Of a DNA stretch of 64,000 bases, positions 12,025 to 25,180 are shown piece by piece (within the stretch, counting starts at the first letter, position 1; each line of letters opens with the position of its first letter). The DNA is from Gracilaria gracilis. Its lineage: Eukaryota > Rhodophyta > Florideophyceae > Gracilariales > Gracilariaceae. The stretch spans positions 248,001 through 312,000 of the forward strand of contig JARGSG010000035.1 of assembly GCA_030374805.1 (NCBI GenBank). The letters are read 5' to 3'. The notes beneath the pieces are model-generated. The model searched no databases. It was given only the letters and a program-made list of their open reading frames with translations, and was not told where the DNA came from. Made by a program: the position numbers and the translations under genes.

Positions 12025-12570
12025 ACGTGTATGTAGAATCAGGACAAGTAAATAATTTGGTAAAGTGTTGTCAATGGTCTTTACTAAGTGGGCCACTTGT
12101 TCTTTTTTTGGTTCTGTTCTTCATGAAACTGATCGAATCGAAGAGCTAGAGCGCTCATCACACACTTGTAGTCCTTTACAAAGTTGAACATTGGCTGGGT
12201 TTATAGGAGCGGTACTGCCTTTTTCGTTATATTATTATGGATGAAAACTAAAAATGGCAGGCGACCATGGCGGGCGACCATGGCGTGCTTTACGCTCGAA
12301 GAGAAATAGAAATCCCTCGATATGTCGCGGAGGTAGTCCTTAACACTTTGCGTGCAAGGGTATCCCAATAGTCTCGGAATGCGAGAGTGACGTTCGGGTT
12401 TGAGAAGTTTGAGTGAATGGTCAATATACTTCGGAATTCCCTGCCAGAGGGCAGGGTTTAGTTCATATAGCTGTTTGGTGACTTCCGAAGACTTCTCCCC
12501 ATTTCGGACATTGGAATAACTTGTGTTGCCACCACAGAACACATGCACACAAGAAGGAAGCCGGCACAGG
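12025..12570. other. Intergenic, short direct repeat
   Basis: Holds no recognisable gene. A short direct repeat, GGCGACCATGGCG twice, lies near 12257-12284. Confidence 0.5.
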
Positions 12571-13413
12571 TTAGTAATCATTAGCGTGATAGTCTTCGGA
12601 AGGGAGCCGAAAGGCCACATTCTGACAAGCTGTAACGTGAAGCGCGTAAACCGGGTTTCAAATTGGGCATGCACTCGCCATGGCATGGATGTTTGGTGCG
12701 TTCAGCAGTACTTTCTCCTCCTGCAGATCCCAAACATAGACGGAGCCATCGTTTGAGCCACTCAGAATAAAGGCAGAGTTGGGGTTGAAGGACGCCTCTA
12801 ATGGTACACCTCTGGCATTGTTATGACCTGCCAGACTGCGATAGGAAGCACCCTTATACGCATCATAGATGGAAACCTTTGCTTCGCTGTCTGTGTCAAC
12901 AATTAAGAAGTATTCTTCATCCGAAGAGAATTTAAGACTAGTGGGAAGAGAATCTGATGGGTTGCTTAATGGGAACTCTAGAAATGAGCCTTCTTTGTAG
13001 TTTAGAGCGTCGTAAAGCTTCACCAAAGTCTTCGAGTTTGCTGCCATGTACGCCACGCTGAGTATCAGCCCTTTTGGGTCGTATGAAAGAACAGGAGTAC
13101 CATTTGCCTTACTCCTACCGAGGGCGTTTTCCGAACGACAATCCCATAACATTACACATGAATCCTCGGAACACAAGATGAAATCCGGTCCGGCTGGTGA
13201 GGCAGCAGTTGACACGACTTTAGATTCATTTCCAGCAAAATACCGAATGTAGAGTTGAGATTCGATGTGAAGGGCGGGGATTTTGTTGTCTCGTGCAGTT
13301 GATGCCGTGACCACCGTTGAGGGGTTCGTGTCTTGGACGAATCGGAATACACCAGTCGCGTACTGTCGTACCGGAATTCTGCCACTAGTACCACCGGCCA
13401 GAGTCTTGTACAT
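12571..13413 (-). pseudogene. WDR82: WDR82/Swd2-like WD40 protein, damaged at both ends
   Basis: Swd2/WDR82 is a WD40 subunit of Set1/COMPASS histone H3K4 methyltransferase and of a transcription-termination complex. The frame 12658-13413 contains its signature blocks in order: LYIRYFAGNE, CVMLWDCRSENA, YDPKGLI, KLYDALNYKEG, LKFSSDEEYFLIV, IYDAYKGA, LEASFNPNSAFILSGSNDG and VYVWDL. The first one or two WD repeats are missing, and an in-frame TAA lies just upstream of the first Met. At the 3' end a TGA at 12658-12660 interrupts the frame. The expected C-terminal block (ACQNVAF-LPSE) follows it, shortened, and ends at 12571. A short functional product is unlikely but cannot be excluded. Confidence 0.75.
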
Positions 13414-14063
13414 AACGAGATCCTTTTACGCGCTTGATGGTAGTCCATTTTGAATAGTATCAAGGCATGACGCAGAGCGTTGGTGCTTGCGATGAACCCG
13501 GGCCATCTAAAATGATTTGGTTATGCAGTTCGTGTGTTTCTCGCGCCCGGTTCCATATTGACTGCCGCCCAGAACAAACAAATCTCCGGTCCAGTACCAA
13601 AAAATATGTTGCTATAACAACTATAAGTCCACCATTCTCAATTTTGATTGTCCGCCGAATCTCCTGCCGCGCTCCACGTAGTCAACCTCGCACACTGGAC
13701 ATTATTTCTCTAGAATTAGGATCTGTCGCGACGCACGTACAGGGACTCTCGTAGAATGACTCTGCCGAATGCAGATTTCTTGAATGTAGACCGAGAAAGT
13801 CAATCAAAAGACTCATCAGCGGTGGTTCACGGCAGTAATGGACGACAGATAGCGTTCCCCGACGCCAGAGCGTAAGATAAAGAGTGGTAACGCTAACACT
13901 AGCACCGCGATAATACAAAATGGCTGAAGAAATATTGCAGTTACGCGATCCTTATCTTGTACTCTGTAGCAACTCATCTGTAGCGCTGCAACTCCAAACA
14001 TTTCTGGTACAACAATGGTACATGGCTGTCCAACGATCGGAAACCGTTTTTGGCTTCTAATTA
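13414..14063. other. Intergenic, no gene recognised
   Basis: Short open frames only. Nothing matches upstream WDR82 repeats. Confidence 0.5.
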
Positions 14064-16734
14064 ACAGAACACCATCAAACCCCTCGCGAAAATTTTAATT
14101 CCTCGCGTCATAGGAGAAGCGTTGAAGGGCATTTCTGCGACATAGGCTTCGTCCATCGTAAGACCAAAACCATACATGCTCTCCGACTAAAACTATTGAC
14201 TCCAGTCCTCTAATATTCAAGTGCGCGAAGCACAGCAGCTGTCCGCACATCCCACTTCAAACAATCGAGAAATCATGTGAGGCAAACACACGCAAAAACT
14301 TGACCAAGGGGTTGTCTTCTTTCCTGCCAAAACAGGAACGAAATATCTTGACCTCACACAAACGACCCAGTCGTCCAAGCACCGCCATGGCCAACCCATA
14401 TCACCGTCAGTTGTTGCGCAACTTCAACTCAGAGCGCAGCAAAACCACCACAAGCCCTCGCCACCGCACGAACTAACCACCACAATACCCTGTCTCTCTT
14501 TCTCGCTGCACAACAAAAACGTCAAACGACACAGTGTGTTGTCACAATTCACTCAAAAAGACTATGGTCTTCTCCTTCATTGAGATTAAGCGGTCCAAAG
14601 CAGCATCGCAACCAGTACACGTCCTACCATGACACTCTTCCTCTCCCGTTCAACCACTAAATAAGACGCAATTCGAGGGAAGTACATTGCAATCTGCATC
14701 GCACCCAAGCAAGAACGACGGCGCCAACATCACTCCTTGAATAATGTCTGAAGAACGGACGATTGGTGTAGTCCACAAAAATTTACAACTTGCTGTATAC
14801 GAGAAGTATGAACAGAAGAGTAGTTTCCTCGAACTCCAAGGGAAGTACAACGTTTCGGAATGGCGTCTGCGTAAAGCCTACAGAGACTGGGTGATGACGT
14901 ATCCGGAGGCACAGCCAGCACACTACACTGAGGTGATCCTTCCTTATCGAGAAGCCGGCCGCCCAACTGCACTCACGCAAGAAGAAGAGAATAGTATCGT
15001 CCAGGCCGTGGAATATTTTTGCGAGAACAACACACCAGTAACCAAAGTCGGCATATGTGACCTTGTTCAGACCTACGTCTCCTCTCTTTCGGAGGAGCGA
15101 CAGCTCCGAATTGGATTCAAAACCAATCGTCCTTCATTGGGGTGGCTTGAACGCTTTATAATGAGACACAAGCTGCAGTATATGCCAGTCCGCATCGTGG
15201 AGAATGACCGCGTCGACATAACCCCTGAAAAGATTGCAAGGCACTTTGCTCTGCTTGAGAGCCTCATCGACCGCTATTGCATTGTTGATCCTCGGCGTAT
15301 CTTCAATTTGGATGAATCCGGGGTGTCAGTGAACAAGATTCTGGGCCGCAGTCTTCGCAAGGGTGTAGGAAGCAAGAACGCAGTGCTCATTCAGAAATGC
15401 GTGAAGGTTAGAAGTGCAAATGACCGCGTTACTGTCATGCCAGTCGTGTCGGCAGATGGGAGGGCGTGGAAGCCGGTGGTGGTATTCTGGGGCAAACGCG
15501 CGCATTATCGCTTTCTGAACGGTACACTTCAAACTTTGCACGACTTTCTTCCGCCCTGCTATCTCTACCAAAGAGACATTCCAGGTGTGGATCGAGCAAT
15601 TTTCTTCGACTGGCCGCAGGAGTTTGTGAAGGAGACTGAGGAGCTTCGAAAGAACGGGAGGCATCTCCTGGTTCTTCTCGACGGTTACGCTGGTCATCTC
15701 GAATATCGCACGCTAGAGCTCCTGAAAGACAACCGTATTATTGTGGTTGCACTGCCATCACACACGAGCCACATACTCCAGCCACTGGATGTGAGTGTCT
15801 TTCGAACTTATAAATCCTTCGTACAACGAGAAGTTCACCGTTTGTCGCGGAACAGGTCGGTGCTGGATGTTTTTGACGTGGCCATTGCTGTCACAACGGC
15901 ATTGTAGGAATCGCTTGTGTACGCCAACATCCGCAGTGGGTTTCGCAGAACTGGAAATTGGAACTATGAGAAGGGCTATCCGTGCGTGTCAGCAGTTGAA
16001 GACTCGTTGTTCTTGCAGAAACGAAAAGGCGACAATGAACTTACCATTATGGCCTTGGTAGACCGCTTTCTGACGAACCAGCGTTCGTTGGTGAATGAAA
16101 GTGAAATTGATGAGTCAGGTACTGTAATGGTAACCACGGATCACGTTCGTCATCTTACGGCGGAAGCGGTGTTGGCAGCACTTAGAGCAAGAACAAATAG
16201 CTCCCGTTGCTTTGAAAACGCTGCCAACTTGCGTCGTCTTGTTGAGCTTGCGCCCCACCGTGGCTCTTTGTTTCAGCATCTGAGAACTACTCGAGTGGAG
16301 CGTCGTCGTGCTGCTGCATCAAGGACTGCTCGCAACCAAGCGGTAGAAGCTATGATTCATTTGTATGGTGCCAGAGACGATGCAGGCGGAGATGATTGTG
16401 AGAGTGTGGTTGTGGAAAGGGACTTGGTGTGGGATGCCTAGTAGTGTTGGTTGTTGGTTATGAGTTCATATGCGCTTTGTAGTGTTTGTTTGACGTTTTG
16501 CCGTTTGAGTTTTCTGCGTTGTGATAGTGTTTGGGAGAGTTTCGTAAAAGAAGAACTACTCAGGCGGTTCAGATTTGTGCATCATCTTCTGCGCCACAGA
16601 GAACAGCCGACAGTTTCCGCTGTTTAGAAAACGAAGCAGAGAAGAATTTGGGCGAAGGATCGTTGAGATCTACTTAGAGTAAGGCAGAACACTCGAGAAT
16701 TTTACCTTTTGCGAGGGGTTTGATGGTGTTCTGC
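14064..16734 (+). mobile_element. Pogo/Tigger-like DNA transposon (2.67 kb)
   Basis: The left tip CAGAACACCATCAAACCCCT (14065) and the right tip, its exact complement ending at 16733, define a 23-bp perfect TIR ending GCGAGGGG. One further base on each side is mismatched. A TA lies at 14062-14063 and at 16735-16736, as expected for the TA target duplication of pogo/Tc1-mariner elements. It encodes one transposase. The tips are unrelated to those of the other pogo-like family in this window. Confidence 0.85.
14744..16441 (+). pseudogene. CENP-B/pogo-type DDE transposase with one in-frame TAG
   Basis: It starts MSEERTIGVVHKN and reads 387 codons to a TAG at 15905-15907. The same frame then continues without shift to 16441, about 565 codons in all. 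An N-terminal helix-turn-helix (about residues 10-60) and a CENP-B-like second DNA-binding half (GRPTALTQEEE to GFKTNRPSLGWLERF) are followed by the DDE core: IFNLDESGVSV, LLVLLDGYAGHL and SHILQPLDVSVF. A Gln codon (CAG) fits the context at the stop. If the stop is real the protein loses only its C-terminal third after the catalytic triad, so residual activity cannot be excluded. Confidence 0.85.
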
Positions 16735-17111
16735 TAGCTACAAAGCCACACAATGTTTGGCACACATTTGCATCGGTGAAAGATTAGGAACGATAGATAC
16801 CCCCACTGTAAGTTACTACGGTGGATTAACTTACAGCTTTATCTATTGTTGCCTTGCACAGCGTGTGTTGCCATGGAGCATAGTCCCGCCGGGCACACCC
16901 CAAAACGCGCACCAGGCCTATGTCACGGATCAAAAATGGACTAGGTGGCGTTTCTGCGCGACTCAAAAAGCCATGAATCACTTAATGTCGTCATAGATCA
17001 TAACCTTCTCCTACCCCCTCTACCGAAAAATCCCCCACCCGTCGCCTGCCTTTCGCATAGCGTCGGCCCCGCTGAATCTTCTTTCCGTTACCCACCCCTC
17101 AACGTGCTAGA
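16735..17111. other. Intergenic; possible 5' region of the next gene
   Basis: Pyrimidine-rich stretches near 17010-17060 precede an ATG at 17112. No promoter motif can be assigned. Confidence 0.3.
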
Positions 17112-18692
17112 ATGGATGGCATTGACGCAGAACCGTCATCCAGATTCTCTGCAACGTAGTGGTGCCAAACGCCTTTGCCCACGCGATTCTGCTGAACAAT
17201 CACACATTCTTCATCATGCCGATGATGGAAATCTCTCTGCTCAGGTATCGTCACTCATCGCCGAAGGTCAGGGTTTGCTCCTACATGGTGTTATTCATCA
17301 CTTTCAGCACTTGAGCTCGAAGACCATCACTAATCTGCGGAACAGAAGCTGTTGCCTTCAGAAAGGGATCAAAGTGATTCTCTTACACAATAGCTTTCTC
17401 CCTCTCTACCTTTGTGACCTGGAATGGAATCCATGGCACAATTTCACTCCTATCTTGATGAAGGAGCCTTTCGAACCCCCTCCAGGACATCTCTAGATAT
17501 TGGCCCAGGCCCATCAGATTTATTACGGGAAGAACCAACAACAAAAAGACGAAAGTACCCGTGACGACCAGTGCGGGTTATGCATCATGACTTGGAGAAG
17601 GATTGGTCAGATTCCAATCAAGCTAAACGAACCGTCTTGAGCATAACTCCTGCTATTAAGCCTTCGGACCATTAACGTATTCAGGTTCCATTCCCTGAAC
17701 ATTTTGATCCATGGATGGCTTATTCCACTCCAACTCTTCCAGACGGCGCAAGTGGAGGAATCGCAGCCACCACATCAATCGAATTCTCGTCCCCACCCAG
17801 CGCTTCATTACCAGAAGGCCGTCAGTCTATATAACATTCGGGGACTAAGTTGTTCGCCATCCCATCATCTCTTCCTGTCAGCATCTACGAAAATCAAAGT
17901 AGAAGCCGCAGCGTAGAAGCCCGTACAGACAAACCACATACCGTTCTGCGGCACGATTCTGGTGATGGTAGTCATAATGTCAAATATGAAATGAAAGGAC
18001 AGTCTTGGGAATTCAACTTGCGTTCAATCATGTCATCCGGTTCCCAAGAACTCGTAATTGTCGGCGGATTAGGCTTTGAAAGGGAGGAAGAACTTCCCGA
18101 TAAACACCATGTGGGAACGCTCCTTACTCGAGATGAGCATTCAAATTTTCGAGTTGCGGCACGGGCAAGCGGACGACCAATCTAAGTGTCTTAAGCTACC
18201 TCGTTTGTTTGTCAGCAAAAGAGCAGCTGAGCTATCGATAAGGATATAAGTGGCATCGAACCACAGATCGTTTGTGGTCAAATTGTCGATAGACCTCTAC
18301 AATAAGCAGCATCTCAGGCAATACGTCATCCCCCGACATGAGAAAGTGGCTTGAATGGGAAGAAGAATATAAGCGGTGACGACATGCTCAAATATGAAAA
18401 CGGTAAAACGTGTCGCACATTAGCAGTTGCACCGGACGCCCCGTGCTTCACTACTGTACAAAGAGCCATCGGTCTAATCGTCGTTACCATTTTGGGCCAC
18501 GACATATGGGACGCTCACCGCAAATTACCAACCCCCGTTACCACGATTGCAAGCCATCGTCCCGACCGTTATCTCGTTTTGTCTCTTCGTACCAGACCGG
18601 AAACCATGGGAAAGAAGCGCCCTTCGTTCAAGGTCAACGGACTCTCCCACCTCCTTAGAGACACTTTGCCCTCCTATTCGTCACAAATCTAA
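17112..18692 (+). pseudogene. Unrecognised protein gene, decayed
   Basis: From about 17440 to 18692 one frame carries protein-like sequence interrupted by stops near 17572, 17672, 17840 and 18183. It includes SYLDEGAFRTPSRTSLDIGP, then DPWMAYSTPTLPDG, SRSRSVEARTDKPHTVLR, QELVIVGGLGFEREEELP, and 18351-18692. Upstream parts (SGAKRLCPRDSAEQSHILHH, about 17157) lie in another frame, and an ATG at 17112 opens MDGIDAEPSSRFSAT. The composition, Ser/Pro/Asp-rich and probably disordered, suggests a regulatory protein. I recognise no domain. The low-complexity acidic and Ser-rich character is the only evidence on function. Confidence 0.4.
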
Positions 18693-19221
18693 CATATCTC
18701 ATCTTTCCCGCCGTTTACGTGTTTATCACTAACACAAGTCGTGCCGTCGCTACAGCCAAACGAAAAATTCTGCTTCTGATCAGCGTCAACGTCACTGCGA
18801 CCAACAGCGTCATTTCCTAGAAGATAACAACAATCTTGCTGAACAGATATACACAGTGTTGTTGCCCAATCGAAAGCATCCATTCGCGTAACCGCTCTTG
18901 TCCAATGAGCAGGGCTGGATAGCATAACCGTGCAGTGTTTCGGTATTATCTCGCCACTGCCTTAAGTGTAGCACTTCAGAATCCAGAGGCATTCGCACGC
19001 GATCAAAAGTCTTCAACATTCTCCGTCTAGTCGGTCGAAGAGCTGCCTCAACTTAAGAAGAGAGCTTCATATTGTTTTCAATTTTACTAATCGATGATCA
19101 AAATGATGATCTTTTTCGGACGAGACGGTAAAAACCTGCAAAAACCCGCTCAAATGTTCTACAGTGTCTCGTGAGGTCAATGGAAGGGTACCAACACGAT
19201 ACCAAGAACTAACTTGCTGTT
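18693..19221. other. Intergenic; possible decayed coding remnant
   Basis: A plus-strand frame near 18740-18895 reads like protein (DNNNLAEQIYTVLLPNRK) before a stop. It may be a further piece of the preceding decayed gene. The left end of the CACTA-like unit may lie here (CTACAGTGTCTCGTGAGG near 19161), but no matching right end was established. Confidence 0.3.
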
Positions 19222-20535
19222 CTAGTCCCGGAACCGTTTGGGAACGTTCCTTGTACGTCGCTTTCCCGCTGACAGTTGGCTGTCAGTCTCTGCCAAAGGC
19301 AATGGTGCTTTTTGGACCTTCTTTCTCTTTGGGACCCGCAACGAGCTTTGCTTTTGTGCGGGTGCGAATGAAACTTCTTCTTCTTTCTTCTCGTAGATCT
19401 TAGTTTTGGTCCCTTTACACTGATCACAACGGTCTTCTGTATTCCATTCCTGTCCAGAGTAGCGACTCTGTTTCCTGTTGGTTTGTTTTTTCTTTGAGAT
19501 TGTGAGACTCAGTGGGACTGGACAAATTTCGTCTTCTGATGGGGAAACGCTTCCAGCTCCCTCTTTTGATTGAGAACCAACGAACCCCATCTGCTTGGAA
19601 TCAGGATTGGGGCTGGGTTCGAAATGGGTACTTGTTCTTGTGTTTTCCTCTGGCTTGTTTTCATTGACTTGCTGTCCACTAATTTCGTTGTTTTGGTCTC
19701 GTCGATTCAGTGCTGACTCTGGTGCATTATTTTGAGCTTCTGCCTTTCCGCGCCTAGCCTCCACAAGACCAGCTGCTCTCCTGAGATTCAAGTCATTCTG
19801 CCGCAGCCTGTTGGCGTGGGCAGTGCTGCTAGCATTCTGATGGACAGTTTAATTTCGAACAGCTCTTTTGCGTTCCGCCTCCCGGTTGCAAAACTTGGCT
19901 TTGACAGCCTCCTGTGCCGCCCAAAGACCTGCAGTTGCACGTACATGAGGAAATCTCTCAGCAAGGTTCTCACAGATGCGGCCCAGCTCCTGTTGAAATT
20001 CATACTTCTTTCGGGCCATCACAGTTTCGACTTCATGGAAAGAGTACTTCCCGTAGAACTTGTGAAGTAGTTCTGAGGATTCGAGCTCTTTTCCGGCGGC
20101 AGCCAATAAGCGATATGAGTAGGTCTTACCAGAGCATTCTATCGGTTTGATCGGTTGTTGCACATGATCTTCATTGTACGTATTGATGGCGGTCTTCAAA
20201 GTCTCCCCAATGTACACCTTTCCCGACTTTCCCTCCAAATGTGGGTGCTTAATAACACCGGGCTTCATCAATTACAACCTTGTGCTCTCCCGTTCCAATC
20301 CTTCAATTGCTAGAGTGACCTCGTTGAGCTTTCTTTGCAGAGAGTGATTGGAAATTGAAGGTGATGCAATTGCGTGTAGAGATAACTTTCGAAAAGATAG
20401 GGAAAATAGGGAAAGGAAAAGCAATGGGTTGGCACACGATGTTGTGGAATAGAACATGAATACCGATGCGCACCGTGTTACGGCTGTCCCTGTCCACCTG
20501 GTCTTATCTTCAAGAGAGCTACGGCCTATAGGCAC
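19222..20535 (-). pseudogene. Accessory ORF of CACTA-like unit 1, two in-frame TAA
   Basis: Three minus-strand segments share one frame: 20535-20272, 20271-19849 and 19848-19222, separated only by TAA codons at 20272-20274 and 19849-19851. The middle part (about 140 residues) is Lys/Glu-rich and probably helical (ELLHKFYGKYSFHEVET, KAKFCNREAERKRAVRN). The last part is disordered with basic runs (KRKKVQKAPLP). It is divergently arranged with the transposase starting about 20456-20560, as is the accessory ORF at 35326-36726. I do not recognise the family. By position it could be the DNA-binding helper protein (TnpA-like role) of the element, which is an inference. Confidence 0.45.
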
Positions 20536-20559
20536 TGGAGGTCAGCATTATCGTCTAGA

Positions 20560-23500
20560 ATGCATCCGTACGTTGTCCCGAGGCCACTTCCGATCACACT
20601 GGAAGACATTATGGAGGATAAATCTTCTGAAACATATTCTAGAAGACAAGTTGCTGCATTGAACGAAAAGAGCCCGGTCCACTACCCACAGACGGACAGA
20701 TCTCCGAAAGATGATCAGAACGCAAGTTATGCTGAAAACAATGCACCCACCTCGCCGCCTTGTGTCGACTTGCAATCAAGACCTCTTTCTCCTGAACAGG
20801 ATCCATATGAATGTAAAAAAACCTCAACACACCCACCGATATTTGATCTGTACACATCTCAAGGCCGCAATATGGTTTCAAATGAAGAACGTGATGAAAT
20901 GCATCCACGAAACGCAGATAGCGGCTCATCAAAAGATTCAGGTGTCAATGCCGGGATCGCATCCCGCGAACCCTTCTCCACCGATAACTCTGTCCTTGAA
21001 CACAGAAAGAGAGATGATCGACCACGAACTGCTAAGGGTTCAGCGTCAGATTTCTCTCCAGAGGGTGATGGAGAGGATTTTGCTAAAGATTTCGGCGTTA
21101 GTGATGAGAACCTCTCTGATGCGAACGGTTCCGAGCTAGAAACGATAACCGAAGCCCAAAGACGAAGATTCTCAACGTGAAGCAACACACTTTATTGTAG
21201 AATCTAGACTGAATAGATTTGTATCGAATCATTCATTTCTGTTACGATTTGCGACTAGGCATCCGACAGCAACTCGTGCCATGATGGATGATCTTCTGAT
21301 TGAGCATGATGCAGAGTACAGGTCATATAACGGAGTCCGAAAAGCTTTGCTCCATGGCTCTGGACTTTATTTGTGCGTCCATCCATATTGTTCCGAAGGA
21401 CATCAAGCCCTCCCTAGACAGTCTGATGCATCATTCAAGAAGTGCTCTGTCGCTGCTTGTGCTCAGGACCAAGCCAAAGTGCTGACATACAACTACATTG
21501 GAATTTGGGAGCGTCTACGAGCCAGAATCGAATCGAAGACGGAGGGGCCAAAGCTTTTCGAGCACCTTAACAACGAGCTTCGAGAAATGGTGAGGTCAGC
21601 GAGTAACGAAAAGGTATACGAAGACTTCTTCTCTGCGGCGGTTTTTGAAGAAGCTCTTGACAAACTGGGTGGCGTACAGCGCATACAGTACGATATATTC
21701 CTCAGCTTCTCTACCGACGGAGTATCCGCGTTTAAAAGTGTAGAATATAGCTACTGGCCCTGCATATTGTTCATTCTCAATCTTCTTCCCCGTGAGCGCT
21801 TCAAAGTGAAGAATGTTCTGCCCGTGTGCGTCATACCAGGACTGAAGGCTCCAGAAGACCTGGTATCCTTCTTGAGACCAATGCTGAATAGAGAACTAAG
21901 CAAAGGAAAAAAGTGTCACTATGGAATGGGAACGAAAAGATTGTTCGGGTTCATCTACTCCATATTCTTTCAGACCTAGCTGGTCTCAACAAGCTCTGCA
22001 ATCTTAAAGGGTACAATGCACTAGTTCCCTGTCGGTTTTGCTCAGTAAAAGGTGTGTACTCATCCCCACACAATCACGTGTACTACCCAGCAGTTTACAA
22101 GAGAAAGGGAAAAAAAAGGGCAGAAGTTCTTTGGGACAAGGATAGACTCCCACTGCGTTCGGGAGATCAGCTAGTGTCTGAGTTGAAACACCTCCGCGAA
22201 AAGTGTAAAACTGCAACATCGAGAGAGGTTGAAGACATTTGTAAACAAATGGTTATGAGCAGACTAGATATTGGTGATATTCTATCGAGATCGCCGCTTG
22301 CCATACCCTTTTGCAGCTTCCCAATCGACCTAATGCATCTCTTTTATGAGAATATTGCCCCTCATCTTGTGTCCATATGGTGTGGAGATGTGAAGAGCTG
22401 CAGCGTTCTTGCCTTTCTAGCATCCAAGAAAGTGAAGGAAGAAGTTAGTAAGAGACTGATTTCCGCTGGGAAACGTTTTAGCTCAAAAATTAGAAGACCT
22501 AGAAGTCTTGAGGATAAAGGTCGGTGGAAAGCAACGGAATGGAAAGCTTTTGTGCTCAAATTGCGCCTAGTGGTTCTTGAAGGACTCTTTCCCAAGCACT
22601 TAATGGATGGTTGGATGGGTTTCGTAAAGCTCTGTGAACTCCTCTCTCGCTGGAAGCTTTCCGAGTCTGATGTGGAAGACATATACGGCTTTTCTAGAAG
22701 GTTCTTTGCACATTTTCAGAACGTATATTATCAAGTCTGTCACGAGAGAGTGAATCTCTGCCGCTATACATATCATCTCCTCCTCCATATTGCCGACTCA
22801 ATCAAGGATTGTGGGCCATTGTCAGTTTTATCCCAGTGGCCTATGGAGAACTACATCGGAGCTCAAAACAGGGGTTGCAATGCAAACTATCTTTTTGCCG
22901 AATCTGTTGTAGAAAACTTAAAATTCAAGGAGGCACTCACCCTCTACTCCATTCGAAATGATTTGCAGATGTTCGTTTGTGACCCAAACGACATTGAGAG
23001 GCCATCCCTTCTACGACCAGGAGGAGAGACACATAAAGGATTTCTCTTCAGGCACCCAAAGTGCACGAAGAATGCTGCGAGCTTTTCCAGAAGTCACGCA
23101 TTGGACATGAAGAAACTCCTATGCGACTACTACCAACGCTCTGGGGCCACTGACTGTAGCTCAGTATCAATTTCAGATTTTCGAGATGACGAGAAGGTGG
23201 AATGTTGGAGCCGTTTAATTTCAACAGAGTGTGAAAATGGATATGTGACGACCTTCACTGGATACCAGGACCCAACAAGGTTGATTTCAAATGAAAAGCA
23301 TCGACCTTCACGTTTCATAGGCGCAACGTTTCAAGGAAGCTCTCCAAATGAAAACGTTGTTGTGCTCAATAACTACTATGGGAGAGTTTTCTTTTTCTTT
23401 GAACACATGTTCAGAGGAAGAAAGAGCATGTTGTTCGTCGCAGATTGGGTACCGAAGGGAATGTGTTGGGGAAACCAGGGGCAACTCTCTCGAAAAGAAA

Positions 23501-23715
23501 GTATAGCAGACCATAACGTGTTTCAGGATGTTTCGATAGAGTGTGTAACCATTATTTCACACCAAATCTACGTCATAAAGCATGATGTTTCTATCAATCG
23601 CCGATTGCAGAAGCGTTGCTATTTCATCGATGATATGCGGGAATTCTATCGCTCTCAGAATCAAAAGCAAAGAAATGCTTCGGAGAAGACTCTGGGTTTG
23701 CTGCAAGGCTTTTAA
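20560..23715 (+). pseudogene. CACTA/EnSpm-like transposase (tnp2 type), copy 1
   Basis: The protein is read in three overlapping frames: 20560-21180 (disordered, Ser/Asp-rich N-terminus), 21160-21979 and 21913-23715. The tnp2-like core reads FLSFSTDGVSAFKS (catalytic Asp), YWPCILFILNLLPRERF, VIPGLKAPEDL, then after a frame change VRVHLLHILSDLAGLNKL and YNALVPCRFCSVKGVY (Cys pair). Farther on come FPIDLMHLFYENIAPH, QWPMENYIGAQNRG, and a C-terminal all-beta-like region with YYGRVFFFF. Frame 1 to 2 changes near 21165, and frame 2 back to 1 at about 21910, within an A-run (see findings). Both changes could be indels in a decaying copy. The final frame is open for 600 codons. Confidence 0.75.
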
Positions 23716-24060
23716 GTACGTGCTTGCCATTAGTTGAATCCAACGCAGAATGTAACAGCTCGTCTACAATTATAGAGGGTAAGAATAGATTTGTAGTGTT
23801 AATGGCTTTGGAAACTTACTGAAACTCTCGTCACCTTTGTCAAATTTCGTACAGAGGTATGAGATAAGGGTGGAGGTGTATGCCTTGACCTTTGAAAGAC
23901 TCACGGGATGAGAAAGGCGAATCTTGAATGATGATTTCGGAAAAAGAGGGAAACTTTATGAAGCTTATAAGACTGACGGGATCTTAAAAAAACTCACGGG
24001 TGGAATCATTGGGAGGGGGAAGGGTTGGCTTTGGGGTAAATGCTACTTATTGTAGAAATT
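23716..24060. repeat. Possible subterminal repeats of CACTA-like unit 1
   Basis: Three direct copies of ACTCACGGG or ACTGACGGG occur near 23900, 23972 and 23991, downstream of the transposase stop. Clusters of short direct repeats near the ends are usual for CACTA elements. The exact terminus was not found. Confidence 0.35.
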
Positions 24061-25180
24061 TTTAGCGAAGGAAAGAAATTCGCCATCAAAAAATACTTAG
24101 GTATGGAAAAGTACAGCTCAAAGGGGGTGAAAGATCATATACACCACCGGCGACGGCTCGACAATGAAAGAAAATAGTCGGTTTGTCATGTAAGCATCGT
24201 TTATGGCGCGCTGTTAGACGCGTAACAGGTGAAGAATAGGTATCCTAGCCATTATCTGACGCACGTAACGGCACTCAAGGGAGAAGCAGCATACGAGTTT
24301 CATAGCAAACGTTAGCCAGAAGGTTTGGACTTCGTTTTTTCGTCGGCAAATGGAATGGTTATGGTGCAATTGTGTATACCACCAGTTTCAGGCGTTTTGT
24401 GGGCTATCCTATTGCTATGGTGCTCGGTATGAAACGGTCACAATCAACGCGGTGCAGAGCGCCAAGTAATGGGAGCACTGGATGATGAAGCATGTCTTGG
24501 AAGCGAGGATATGGCACGTGGGATGTACGACGTTCAAAAACGTCTGCTCACAATGGTTAGGCATGAACTCGAAGCCTCTAGGGTGGTTGGTCAAATGGCA
24601 GAGCGAGCAATGAACAGTACCGAGACATTTTTCACTGCCTGCGACTGTGAGGTTGTGCGTCATAGCAAGCGTACTTCCATTGTCATCGACGCGATGATCT
24701 CACAATATGAGATATACATGAAACGGCAATGAATCGACGGCAATGAATGGGCGGTGGAATATTTGACCCTTATACATCTGCAATACAACGTCGAGAAAGT
24801 GCCAATATCATAATCGTAGCAATTTGGGATTCTGATCAATTGTTGATGCATTCACAATGCTCCTGATGCAGTTAGAGCTGTAGCAAGTTATCAATACAAG
24901 AAACTGAACTCATCAATCAAGCTCAGTAGCATACTCAATTGCACGGAGATGGACTCATGGGTTCACTACAAGCGGCCAATACAAAGGGAATGAATGACTT
25001 TTATTTTTGTTATCGTTCTACGACTCCTCGATAGATGGGCAATGAAAAATGGTTAGAAATCTGTAGTTTATCATTCCCCCAGTGCGTCCATCATTGAAAA
25101 CTAAATATTTCATCGAGGTCTATACGTTAGCTATCCCGGTTCGCGAGTAGTATTGTATGGGGACCCGACCGAAATAGTTC
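24061..25180. other. Intergenic with one small open frame
   Basis: A plus-strand frame 24469-24732 (87 codons, MGALDDEACLGSEDMARGMY at its start) has a helical, acidic composition. I recognise no homologue and see no supporting context. The rest holds nothing I can identify. Confidence 0.3.
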
